In this document: positions 9,524 through 20,612 of the stretch, one piece after another
Layout of the letters: each line of letters starts with the position of its first letter
Position numbering within the stretch: position 1 is the stretch's first letter
Assembly: GCA_021780115.1 (NCBI GenBank)
Contig: JAJXZI010000047.1
Location: forward strand, 1-55,542
Reading direction: 5' to 3'
Source of the DNA: a bacterium
Lineage (GTDB): Bacteria > Verrucomicrobiota > Verrucomicrobiia > Limisphaerales > JAJXZI01
DNA: 55,542 nucleotides
Made by a program: the position numbers and the translations under genes
Notes under the pieces: model-generated
Database searches by the model: none
Told to the model about the DNA's origin: nothing
Seen by the model: only the letters and a program-made list of their open reading frames with translations

Positions 9524-10063
9524 ATGGACGCCCGCAACCACTTGACGATCTGGCTCTCCGGCTCGCCCAAACGCCGGATCACCGCCTTGGCGCTGGCCGT
9601 GGTGGCGCTGGACCAACTGACCAAGGCGCTGGTGCTGCGGCTCCTGGGCTACGCGGAGGAACGGGTCATCCTGGCCGGCTTCTTCAAGTTCGTCCACTGG
9701 ACCAACACCGGCGCGGCGTGGAGCCTGTTCCGGGGCAACAACGGCCTGCTGGCAGGCATCGCCCTGGCGGCGCTCCTGGCGCTGTACCTGAGCCGGCACC
9801 ACTTCGACTCGCACAGCCGCCTCGGACAAATCGCCTTCGGCCTGATCTTTGGCGGCATCACGGGGAACCTGCTCGACCGCGTCTTTCGCGGCCACGTGGT
9901 GGACTTCCTCTATTTCTACGTGGACCAGCGCGGCGGCGGCGAGGCGGGTTTCCCCGCCTTCAACGTCGCCGACAGCGCCATCTGCGTGGGCGTCGCGTTG
10001 GTGTTCTTCAACACCTGGCGCGGCGAACATCCCCGTCGCACCGCGACGCCGACGCCGGGTTAG
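9524..10063 (+). CDS. lspA: Lipoprotein signal peptidase (signal peptidase II)
   Basis: An integral inner-membrane aspartic protease that removes the signal peptide from diacylglyceryl-modified prolipoproteins. It has 179 residues, slightly longer than usual, with four predicted membrane segments. Family signatures are VVALDQLTKALVL in TM1, NTGAAWSLF, GGITGNLLDR and FPAFNVADSAI. The Asp residues of the last two motifs correspond to the catalytic dyad known for E. coli LspA. The insert FYVDQRGGGEAGFPAF before the second Asp is a little long. The ATG at 9524 gives a normal short cytoplasmic N-terminus. Its substrates would include the small lipoprotein encoded at 32045. Confidence 0.93.
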   Translation: MDARNHLTIWLSGSPKRRITALALAVVALDQLTKALVLRLLGYAEERVILAGFFKFVHWTNTGAAWSLFRGNNGLLAGIALAALLALYLSRHHFDSHSRLGQIAFGLIFGGITGNLLDRVFRGHVVDFLYFYVDQRGGGEAGFPAFNVADSAICVGVALVFFNTWRGEHPRRTATPTPG

Positions 10064-10107
10064 CCACCCCGTTTGAAAGCCGACCAGCGATCACCGACGG
10101 CCGTGAA

Positions 10108-10145
10108 CGGGCCGAAACCCGGAACCCGAAACCCGGCGGAGGTCC
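10108..10145 (+). repeat. Degenerate heptamer-type repeat (GAAACCC series)
   Basis: A short run of the type gccgaaacccggaacccg lies between lspA and the pseudouridine synthase gene. Units vary around GAAACCC. The same motif family recurs at about 16984, 28550, 39645 and 41155 in this window. Confidence 0.45.
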
Positions 10146-10179
10146 GCCGGCTCTCGGCGCGCGGCGGGCGGCTTTTCGC

Positions 10180-11130
10180 ATGAATGCGCCGCGCACCGTG
10201 CGGTTGACGGTGGAGTTTTCGCGGCCGTCCCAGCGGCTCGACGTTTTCCTGCGGGACCAATTCCCCGCCGTCTCCCGCGGCGCCCTCCAGCGGCTGATCG
10301 AAGACGGCCACATCCTCGTCAACGGCCGGTCCGTCAAACCGACCCACCATCCGCAGGCCGGGGAAGTCATCGAAGTGCGCTGGCCGGAGGCGCGCCCCGC
10401 GGAGGCGCAACCGGAGGCCATGCCGCTCGACCTGCTGTTCGAGGACGACTTACTCCTCGTGCTGAACAAGCCGCCGGGACTGGTGGTGCATCCGGCGGCG
10501 GGGCACGAGGCCCACACGCTGGTCAACGCGCTGCTGCATCATTGCGCCGGGCAACTCAGCGGCATCGGCGGCGTGGCGCGGCCGGGCATTGTCCACCGGC
10601 TCGACAAGGACACCAGCGGCTGCCTGGTCGTCGCCAAGACGGATGCCGCGCATCTGGCCCTGTCGGCGCAGTTCGCCGCCCGGCGCGTTGAGAAGATTTA
10701 CCACGCGGTGGTCTGCGGCGAACTGCCGCGCGAGCACGGGGAGATTCACGCGGCGATCGCGCGGCATCCGTCGCACCGCAAACGGATGGCGGTGACTGAG
10801 GAGCGCGGCCGGGCGGCGCGCACCAGTTTTCGCGTGCTCCAGCGGTTGCGCGAGGCGACGCTCGTCGAAGCGATCCTGCACACCGGCCGCACCCACCAGA
10901 TCCGCGTCCACTTCCAGCACCTGGGCTTCCCGATTGTCGGCGACCTGACTTATGGGAACCGGCAGAACCTGCGCCTGGAGGAACTGACGCATTACGCCGC
11001 GCCGCGCCAGATGCTCCACGCGCGGTACCTCTCCTTCATCCACCCGCGTACCGGACGGCCAGTCGTTTGCGAAGCGCCCTGGCCGGAGGATTTTCGGGAG
11101 GCGCTGAAGGCGCTGCAACGCGTCACGTGA
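10180..11130 (+). CDS. rluD: RluD-type 23S rRNA pseudouridine synthase with S4 domain
   Basis: A 316-residue RluA/RluD-family enzyme that isomerises uridines in large-subunit rRNA. An S4 RNA-binding domain spans about residues 14-75 (RLDVFLRDQFPAVSRGALQ). The catalytic domain carries the family motif GIVHRLDKDTSGCLVVAKT with its invariant Asp. Downstream conserved blocks are ILHTGRTHQIRVHFQHLG and GDLTYG. The ATG at 10180 starts just before the S4 domain; the track's earlier start overlaps lspA. The lspA-rluD order is common in bacteria. Assignment to RluD rather than RluA/RluC rests on the S4 domain and length, so the exact target uridines are inferred. Confidence 0.88.
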   Translation: MNAPRTVRLTVEFSRPSQRLDVFLRDQFPAVSRGALQRLIEDGHILVNGRSVKPTHHPQAGEVIEVRWPEARPAEAQPEAMPLDLLFEDDLLLVLNKPPGLVVHPAAGHEAHTLVNALLHHCAGQLSGIGGVARPGIVHRLDKDTSGCLVVAKTDAAHLALSAQFAARRVEKIYHAVVCGELPREHGEIHAAIARHPSHRKRMAVTEERGRAARTSFRVLQRLREATLVEAILHTGRTHQIRVHFQHLGFPIVGDLTYGNRQNLRLEELTHYAAPRQMLHARYLSFIHPRTGRPVVCEAPWPEDFREALKALQRVT

Positions 11131-11172
11131 GCCGCGGCGTGGCGCGGGTGCCGCCCTGCTACCGGACCTGGG

Positions 11173-12465
11173 CTACTCTTGCAACGCCGCGCCGCCCAGC
11201 GTGAGGTACTGTGGTGTGGCGGTAAGCGGGATCGTCAGCGCGCCGGCCTGCGGCCGCACCATGCCCACCACCCCGGCGCTGACCGTGACCGGAATCGTGG
11301 CGGCCGCCGGCCCGTCCAGGCGGAGGACGGCCGGATGCGGTTCCCCGGTGGTCCAAGCCGCGACCTTGCTCTGCCCCGCCTCGTTCCGCAGCAGCAGCAC
11401 GAAGTCCGCGGCGTTGTCCGTTGGCTGGCGGCGGACGATGCGGAAGCCACGCAACTCGTGCGTCATGGTCTGGATCGCGCGGTAGGCCGGCTTCGGGGTC
11501 AGGTCCGGCCGCACGGTGCCGAAATTGTGCTCGCGCTCGGCCGGGTCGTCGCCGTCGTTCTTCCAATCGTACCAAATCGACAGCGGCACGCCGGCGAGCA
11601 GGTTGGCCAGTTGCTGCCGGACGAGGAAGCCTGCCTGGGTTTCCAGCGAGACGCCCTGGGTGTGGGTCGCGTAACCCCATTCGCCGCTGATGATCGGGAG
11701 CTTTCCCTGCTTGGCCGGGGGCGCGTAACGGTCGATCAACTGGTGGAGTTTCTCGTAGTCCGCCGCCGCCGTTTCCGGGGAGCGCTTGTAATCGCGGTAC
11801 GGATGAACGCTGACGCCATCCAGGTATTCCAGCACGCCGGCCTGGAAGAGCGTCTCGAGGAATTCCCACGGAAACCCGGAAGACGCCGGCGCGAGGATCG
11901 TCGCCTGCGGGTCGGCCTCGCGGACGGCCTTGGCGGCGGCGACCGCCAGCGCCGCGTACTGGTGGGCGTCGGGCTTCGGCCGCCAGAAGAAGATGTTCGG
12001 CTCGTTCCAAATCTCCCAGATGATGCGCCGCCCCTGGAAGTGCTTGGCCGCCGCGGCGGCCCACCGCGCGTAGGCCGCCACGCTGGCCGGATGCTGCGGC
12101 GAGGCGGTGACGCGCTCCTCCGGCCGGCCGTTGATCGGGTTCTTGGCCGACACCGTCTCCTCGTAAAGCGGATTCGAGTAATCGAGGATGTACACCGCCC
12201 GCAGGCCGCGTGTCGCCAGGGCGCCGGCCAGCGCGTCGTAGTCCGACCAATCATACTCGCCTTCTTTGCGCTCGATCCCCTGCCAGCCAAAGTCCATGCG
12301 GACGAACCGGAATCCCGCCCCGGCGATCAGGTCGAGATCGCGCTCGTGACCCGTGACGAAATGGATGTTCACGCCCACGCCGGCGGGCAGCACCAGCGGC
12401 GGCAGGTCGGCGGCGGACAACGCCAGTGGCAGCAGGCCGGTGAGGAGAACGAGTTGGTTTTTCAT
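11173..12465 (-). CDS. Exported glycoside hydrolase of clan GH-A (GH5/GH39-like)
   Basis: A 430-residue protein with a signal peptide (LVLLTGLLPLALSAA) and a single TIM-barrel domain. Clan GH-A marks are visible: GVNIHFVTG near the first strand, IWEIWNEPNIFFW with the likely acid/base Glu at the end of strand 4, and LPIISGEWGY with the likely nucleophile Glu at strand 7. FRFVRMDFGWQGIERKEGEYDW is also typical of this clan. The C-terminal ~80 residues look like a small beta domain. The protein acts outside the cytoplasm, probably on plant or algal beta-linked polysaccharide. The family (GH5, GH39 or a relative) and the substrate cannot be settled by eye. Confidence 0.8.
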   Translation of the reverse strand: MKNQLVLLTGLLPLALSAADLPPLVLPAGVGVNIHFVTGHERDLDLIAGAGFRFVRMDFGWQGIERKEGEYDWSDYDALAGALATRGLRAVYILDYSNPLYEETVSAKNPINGRPEERVTASPQHPASVAAYARWAAAAAKHFQGRRIIWEIWNEPNIFFWRPKPDAHQYAALAVAAAKAVREADPQATILAPASSGFPWEFLETLFQAGVLEYLDGVSVHPYRDYKRSPETAAADYEKLHQLIDRYAPPAKQGKLPIISGEWGYATHTQGVSLETQAGFLVRQQLANLLAGVPLSIWYDWKNDGDDPAEREHNFGTVRPDLTPKPAYRAIQTMTHELRGFRIVRRQPTDNAADFVLLLRNEAGQSKVAAWTTGEPHPAVLRLDGPAAATIPVTVSAGVVGMVRPQAGALTIPLTATPQYLTLGGAALQE

Positions 12466-12648
12466 GCGCGTTGGTTTTGACGGACGGTATCTAACGGCTT
12501 CACCCGCGAAAAATCGAGAGCGCAGTCACTCGGCGCGACGCCCCGCCGGATCGCGCTCCCCCCTGCGCTTGGCGCCGCTTCGCAAGCTGTTGCCGCTCGT
12601 ACCCGATGATCGTCCGGCACCGGTGGTGCGCCACCGCGGCGCCCCCGT

Positions 12649-14067
12649 TCACTCGCCGGCGTGGAACGTCGTCCACGGTTCGCGGGGCCGGTCCTTCAGC
12701 AGGCCCGTCATCCAGTCGAACTGCGGATGCGCCTCGAGAAACCGGTGCGCCCGGAACGGCGTGCCGCAGGCGGAACCCCAGCGCGCGGCGAAGGCCATCC
12801 GCTGCGCCAGCGCCGCGTCCACGACTTTGGCATCCACGGTGCCGGAACAGCCGTACGGCACGCCCGGCCACGAGCCCGCCGGGTCGGGATCCAGATCGAA
12901 ATGGCCGCAGAGCGTCCGGCCGCCCGGCTGGACCTTGCCGCGCCAGGTGTCGAAGTGATCGGCCTCGAACCGCTCGGCCCGCGCCAGGTCGATCTGCCCG
13001 GCGTATTGCTTCATCAACTGCTTCCAGCGCACCCGGCGGGCGATGGACGACGCCCGGATGTCGGTTTCCTTCGAGTCGGTCTCGAAGCGCAGGATCTTCG
13101 GATCTTCGGCCACGTTGGAGCCGATGAAGTAGCCGTCGCATTTCTTCTCATAGCCGACGTACTTCAGGCCCAGCTCGAGCCGGGCGATCTCCTTGGTGTT
13201 CACGTCGCCGAGCAGCCAGGCGTTGGCGTAGCCGCCGTTGTTGCCACGCTTCATCCCCGCGCACCACTCGTCCATCGAGCCGGCGTCCTGGGTGGCGCGC
13301 CGCATCCGCACGAACTCCGGCACGCCGTTGGTGTCGAAGCCATCAAACTCGCCAATCGTCGTTTCCGAGCCGACGAGGCCGGCGTCGGTGATGAAGAAGT
13401 CCGTCCCGCTGTGAATCCAGCCTGGCGACGTCTGCCACAGAATGCGGTGGCCGTGCGCCGGGACGATATCCTCGATGATCCGGGGCAGCACGTCCTCGTA
13501 ACCCTGCATCGTGTTGTGGCCCAGGACGACGTTGCCGTCCTTGGTCCAGCGGCCGGTGGCGATGAAGGAGCTGCACGATTGCCGGCCTTCCGGGACGGGC
13601 TGGTCCTTGATCTTCTTCAACTCCGCGGGCCACCAGTAATCGCTCAGCTCGATGATCCCGTTGTAGGCGATGATCTCGTCCCGCGAAACCTGGACGCCGG
13701 CGGCGCGAGCGCCCTCGGCGATGCCGTCCAATTCCGCCAGATTCTCCGCGTCGATCTTCGGAACGAACATCGCGGTGGCCCGCCGCACCAGCCACGGCCA
13801 TTCCATCGCGCTGTGGTACTCCCAGGTGACGCGCGTCGCGCGGAGGCCCTCGGCGATTTCCGGCGCGAGCAGGTAGCCGTGTTGAAATCCGCGCTCGCGT
13901 GGCTCGCCTTCGGTGTGCAGGTAAATCCAGCCGGCACGCTCGAAACGCCGGGCCGCAGACAGCCAGGCCTGTTGTTCCGGTGCCAAGGAGGACGGGGAAG
14001 CGCCCAGACACGAGAGGGCGCACAGACCGGAGAGGGCCGCCACGAGCGCACATCGATGGTGAGTCAT
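12649..14067 (-). CDS. Exported C45-like Ntn hydrolase / phospholipase B-like protein
   Basis: A 472-residue protein with an N-terminal signal peptide ending around LSCLGAS. It has the pattern of the acyl-CoA:6-aminopenicillanate acyltransferase (peptidase C45) and phospholipase B-like group. An N-terminal section with EPRERGFQHGYLLAPEI is followed by RQSCSSFIATGRWTKDG and VVLGHNTM. In this family the Cys of such a CSS/CT motif becomes the N-terminal nucleophile after self-cleavage; here that is the Cys of RQSCSSF. Later blocks (SPGWIHSGTDFFITDAGLVGSETTI, GNNGGYANAWLLGDVNT) also fit. The substrate, an acyl amide or peptide, is unknown. It lies on the same strand as the glycosidase and the CotH protein with ordinary spacers. 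Confidence 0.72.
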   Translation of the reverse strand: MTHHRCALVAALSGLCALSCLGASPSSLAPEQQAWLSAARRFERAGWIYLHTEGEPRERGFQHGYLLAPEIAEGLRATRVTWEYHSAMEWPWLVRRATAMFVPKIDAENLAELDGIAEGARAAGVQVSRDEIIAYNGIIELSDYWWPAELKKIKDQPVPEGRQSCSSFIATGRWTKDGNVVLGHNTMQGYEDVLPRIIEDIVPAHGHRILWQTSPGWIHSGTDFFITDAGLVGSETTIGEFDGFDTNGVPEFVRMRRATQDAGSMDEWCAGMKRGNNGGYANAWLLGDVNTKEIARLELGLKYVGYEKKCDGYFIGSNVAEDPKILRFETDSKETDIRASSIARRVRWKQLMKQYAGQIDLARAERFEADHFDTWRGKVQPGGRTLCGHFDLDPDPAGSWPGVPYGCSGTVDAKVVDAALAQRMAFAARWGSACGTPFRAHRFLEAHPQFDWMTGLLKDRPREPWTTFHAGE

Positions 14068-14211
14068 GCGCGCATCACTAGCACAAGTGCTCGCGCCCCC
14101 ACAAGTGCGGCGTGCGGCTTCTTGCCCGCGCCCGGAGCCAGGATGGCCGCTGCCCGGCCGGTGGTCGCAGCCGTCCAGCCTTCGTGGCGCCTCCGCGCAG
14201 GCGACGCGGCG

Positions 14212-15822
14212 TCAGCGGCGCGGCGTGCGCTTCAGCACGACTCCTTCAGCCCGGCCCTCCAGTTGGTCGCTCACGGCGGCGGCGCGGGCGTTGAAGAAAT
14301 GCTTGAGCGAGAACCCGACCGGGCCGGGGCCGGGAGGTTTCCCGTCGCGCGGGCCGTCGGGCCGGCGCCCGGCCACAACGCGTTCGAACTTCGCCAGCCG
14401 GTCGGCGGATTCCTCGGCGACGAACGGCCGGACCGTGGCCGCCAGCGCGTCGGTCCGCGCACTCAGGCGCTCAGGCAGGAACAAGGTCTTCCGCAGCCGC
14501 CCCAACTCCCGGCGGTAACGCTCGTGGACGGCCGGGACCGCGAGCATCCGCTCTAGGAAACGGTTCTCGCCCACCCAGGGATGCCAGAGGCTCGCCTGCT
14601 CGCGCTGCGCTATGGTGCCGATGTGCGGAAACTCGCCCCAGCAATGGTCCAGGTCCCACGGAATGAATCCGAACCGGTCGGTGCGCGGATCGAGATAGAG
14701 CAGGAAGTTCTGGCCGTTGCTCAGGATGCTGTCGTAGTTGGACAACAAGGCCTCACCCGCGAGGAAGCGGGCGAACTCGGCGACGTCGATGAACTCGTCG
14801 ATCCGCGCCGCGAAGTCGGCGTCGCTGGCCAGCGTGACGAGCCGCGCCAGTTCGATGACGCGGCGTTGGTGTCGCGCCTTCACTTTGGTCTTCGGAGCAT
14901 AGATGGGTTCGTAGGCGGCCCAGGCGTCGCCGAGATCTTTGAACAACTCGTAGGTGACCGGCTTGAACAGGGCCACGCCCTCCGCGCCGAACTCTTCCCG
15001 CGCCCATTCCGCGTCCGGATTCTCCACCACCACGTAGAGACCCAGCAGGCGTCCCGTGAACCGGCCGTCAATGGTCAACCGCATCCGGGCGAAGGCGGTG
15101 CGCGGCGCCGGCACGCCGGCCTCCCGGAAGAACTCGTAGGCCAGGGTGTCGCTCAGGCACGAGGCGTCGGCGACGAGGTTGTGGAAATTCAGCGTCGTCC
15201 GTCCGGCGAGTTGCTGGGACTTGACGCGTTTGTTCAGGTTGATTTTGAACGGCCGTTTGTGGGTGCGCAACGCTTCAATGAAGGTGCCGTTGCCCTTGAA
15301 CCGCGCGCCGACGTCCCGGAAGTCCGCGCCGCCGAACTCCAGTTCCCCCGCCGACCAGGGCTGGTCGATGCCCAGCACGCCGGCGAGGCCGGGGCGCGCG
15401 GCCTTCGGGTTGCGCAGGATCACCGAGCCGTCCGAGCGCATGAACCCCAGAACCGGCGGCACGGAGTTCGGTCCGAGCGCGGCCCATTGCGCGGCGCTGA
15501 ACTTCAGGTGAACGTCCCACACGTTCGTCGGACGAAACAGCTCGTCGGCAAAGCGCAGCGCGGCCGCGTTGGTGGCCAGCGTCGCCGCGGCCGCGGCCGG
15601 CAACGACGGTTCGGGGGGCGTGTCCAGCGGTTGGCGGGCCTGGTGGGTGAGCATCGTGATCCAAACCCACGACTGCACCTGCGGAACCTGCCACAAGAGG
15701 ACGCCGCCGATCACTGACAGCAGCAACTGACGCAGCACCAGGAAACCGAGGCCGACGACCGCCAGCAGCCGCCACCTCCAAGGCATCCTTGGGGCCCGGG
15801 CGGGAACTTCGCGCATGTCCAT
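14212..15822 (-). CDS. Membrane-anchored CotH-kinase family protein
   Basis: About 536 residues from the ATG at 15822; the track's extra N-terminus is Arg-rich and unlikely. One membrane segment near the start (LLAVVGLGFLVLRQLLLSVIGG) places the rest outside the membrane. The CotH-type atypical kinase fold is indicated by FKGNGTFIEALRTHKRPFKI, LNFHNLVADASCLSDTLAYE, LLGLYVVVENPD and FGFIPWDLDHCWGEF; the last supplies the metal-binding Asp pair. Bacillus CotH phosphorylates spore coat proteins. In Verrucomicrobia and Planctomycetes such proteins are numerous and their targets are unknown. The C-terminal ~70 residues are basic. Confidence 0.8.
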   Translation of the reverse strand: MDMREVPARAPRMPWRWRLLAVVGLGFLVLRQLLLSVIGGVLLWQVPQVQSWVWITMLTHQARQPLDTPPEPSLPAAAAATLATNAAALRFADELFRPTNVWDVHLKFSAAQWAALGPNSVPPVLGFMRSDGSVILRNPKAARPGLAGVLGIDQPWSAGELEFGGADFRDVGARFKGNGTFIEALRTHKRPFKINLNKRVKSQQLAGRTTLNFHNLVADASCLSDTLAYEFFREAGVPAPRTAFARMRLTIDGRFTGRLLGLYVVVENPDAEWAREEFGAEGVALFKPVTYELFKDLGDAWAAYEPIYAPKTKVKARHQRRVIELARLVTLASDADFAARIDEFIDVAEFARFLAGEALLSNYDSILSNGQNFLLYLDPRTDRFGFIPWDLDHCWGEFPHIGTIAQREQASLWHPWVGENRFLERMLAVPAVHERYRRELGRLRKTLFLPERLSARTDALAATVRPFVAEESADRLAKFERVVAGRRPDGPRDGKPPGPGPVGFSLKHFFNARAAAVSDQLEGRAEGVVLKRTPRR

Positions 15823-15955
15823 GGTGTAACCCCGCCCGGAAGTCCAAGACAAGGGACATCTGCTCCGCCACCGCGCGCGCCTCCGAATCCGGCCTTCGCG
15901 CGTCAAGAAAGACGGGCCGCAGGCGTTACCCGATTTGCCGCCAACCCGGCATGGG

Positions 15956-18940
<2,985 letters not shown>

Positions 18941-19071
18941 GGCGGGAGGTTACAAGTTGCCGGTGGAGCGATGCAAGTTGGCGGGCGGTCACCAGGCGGC
19001 ACCCACAACCGGCCTCCGCCGGGCCGGCCACGGTTGAGAATCAGCCCCGCCGCGGCGGCCGCGGGCGGGCC

Positions 19072-20244
19072 TTACAGACTGCCGTAAAATTCCTCCACCA
19101 CCTGGCGGAAGTTGTTTTCCGGCACGTTGATGATGCCCATTTCGCGCCGGGCGTTCTCCTCCGAATCGCTGGCGTGCGCGGCGTTGACCATGATGCTCTG
19201 GCCAAACTCGCGCCGGATCGAACCGGGCGGCGCCTTGGACGGATCGGTCGGCCCGAGCACGTCGCGGATTTTCCGCACGGCCTCCACGCCTTCATAGACC
19301 AGCGCGATGCATTTCTGGGTGCCGGAGGCCTCGAGCTCGCCGGGCGGGCATTCCGACGGGGCACGCCCGGCCATGAAGCGGACGATGTTGTCGAACTGGT
19401 GGTCGCCGAAAATGGGGCCGAGGAGATCGCCCAATTGCTGTTCCGCCGCGGGCGGAATGGGGAAGCCCAGTTCCTTTTCGATGCCGGTCTTGGCCTTGGC
19501 GGCCACGACGTCCTTCAACTTGGTGCGCAGCGTTTCGCGCACCGGGCCGTAGAACTCCTGCGCCTGGGCCGTGCTCATGCGGTGGACCTTGATGCCCACA
19601 ATGAACAGGCCGGTGCGCGAGAAGAAGTCGATCATGTTGCCTGGCCGGCCGGTCGGAAAGCGGAAGTTGTCCGGTTTGATGAGCACCAGCGTGCGCTGGG
19701 GCCACTCGCCGGGCTGGTAGGTGATCACGTTTTCCAGCAGCCCGCCGTCCGTGTCCGAATACTTGGCCCAGAGCCGCAGTTTGTCGGCGGCCTCCTCCGG
19801 ATTGGGCGCCGCCAGCACCGCCGGTTCGAAGTAGCGCACCTGGCCCTCGCTGTCGAGAACGAGGTCGCCGTAGGTGTCCCGGATGCTCTCGCCGCCGCGG
19901 CGCTCGGAACTGAAGCTGCCGACGACCGACCGCGTCTTGCGGACCGCGTCGTCGCCCCGGAACAGCAGCAGCATCACCCGGCGGCGGCGCCCGGTTTTCG
20001 CGTCCGGCAACAGGTTTTGCAGGATGTATTGGCGGATCAACTCCTGGATCTTGCGGTCCTGCGGGTCGTTGGTCGAGATGATGCGTTCGGCGTATTGCGT
20101 CACCAACTCCGCGCTCGGCGCGTACATCCGGGCCGCCGCCAAGTCCAGTCCGGTGCGGGTGATGAGCCGGCTCAGAATGCCGCCGGTGCGGGACTTGTAG
20201 AGCGAGTACGGCGTGAGGATGACGTAAGCGAGTTGCTCAGACAT
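19072..20244 (-). CDS. ndk: Tandem nucleoside diphosphate kinase: degenerate N-terminal copy plus active-looking C-terminal copy
   Basis: A 390-residue protein with two NDK folds; ordinary NDK is about 140 residues. The C-terminal copy (from about residue 185) keeps RTLVLIKPDNF with the nucleotide-binding Lys, EFYGPVR with the Tyr, PPGSIRREFG, and NAAHASDSEENARREMG with the phospho-acceptor His. It also carries an extra ~45-residue insert (GIEKELGFPIPPAAEQQL). The N-terminal copy (AYVILTPYSLYKSRTGGILS ... SIRDTYGD ... EPAVLAAPNPEEA) has the same layout but lacks both the Lys and the catalytic His, so it is a pseudo-NDK. The enzyme would balance NTP/dNTP pools in the cytoplasm. It lies between a zinc-ribbon gene 9 bases upstream and alaS downstream. 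Confidence 0.85.
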   Translation of the reverse strand: MSEQLAYVILTPYSLYKSRTGGILSRLITRTGLDLAAARMYAPSAELVTQYAERIISTNDPQDRKIQELIRQYILQNLLPDAKTGRRRRVMLLLFRGDDAVRKTRSVVGSFSSERRGGESIRDTYGDLVLDSEGQVRYFEPAVLAAPNPEEAADKLRLWAKYSDTDGGLLENVITYQPGEWPQRTLVLIKPDNFRFPTGRPGNMIDFFSRTGLFIVGIKVHRMSTAQAQEFYGPVRETLRTKLKDVVAAKAKTGIEKELGFPIPPAAEQQLGDLLGPIFGDHQFDNIVRFMAGRAPSECPPGELEASGTQKCIALVYEGVEAVRKIRDVLGPTDPSKAPPGSIRREFGQSIMVNAAHASDSEENARREMGIINVPENNFRQVVEEFYGSL

Positions 20245-20253
20245 AGCGGGACA

Positions 20254-20451
20254 TCAACCGGGCGGTTGGGCGGGTGGGGTTGGGGTGGAGGCGGGCGGCA
20301 CGGTGGCCTTGCCGCCAAGGATCTTGAACATCACGGTGCCGCATGTCGGGCATTTGCCTTTAATGGCTTTGCGCCCGTTCTTCATGACTTCTTCGACGGC
20401 ATCCGCGATTTCCTTCTTGGCCTTGCATTTGACGCAGTAACCTTCAGCCAT
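20254..20451 (-). CDS. Small zinc-ribbon protein (DUF5679-like)
   Basis: A 65-residue protein with two CxxC knuckles (YCVKCKAKKEI and KCPTCGTVMFKILG) that should bind one zinc ion, followed by a Pro/Thr-rich tail. The first two-thirds match the DUF5679 pattern: GYCVKC...K.EI.........NGR.AIKG.CP.CGT. The start is supported by a good ribosome binding site, AAGGAG, seven bases before the ATG on the minus strand. The function of the family is unknown. Its tight linkage to ndk suggests co-transcription. Confidence 0.85.
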   Translation of the reverse strand: MAEGYCVKCKAKKEIADAVEEVMKNGRKAIKGKCPTCGTVMFKILGGKATVPPASTPTPPAQPPG

Positions 20452-20612
20452 ATAAAGCTCCTTCCAACAACGCTTCGGGCGTTTTGAAAACCGGCTCCAG
20501 CTTACCGGGCCGCCGTCGCCAGCGTCAACTGAGAAAGCCGCCGCATGGACAACTTGCTGGTAATCAGTTGGATGGCGTGGCCGCTTCCCCCCACCCGCCG
20601 GGGGCGGGCGGC

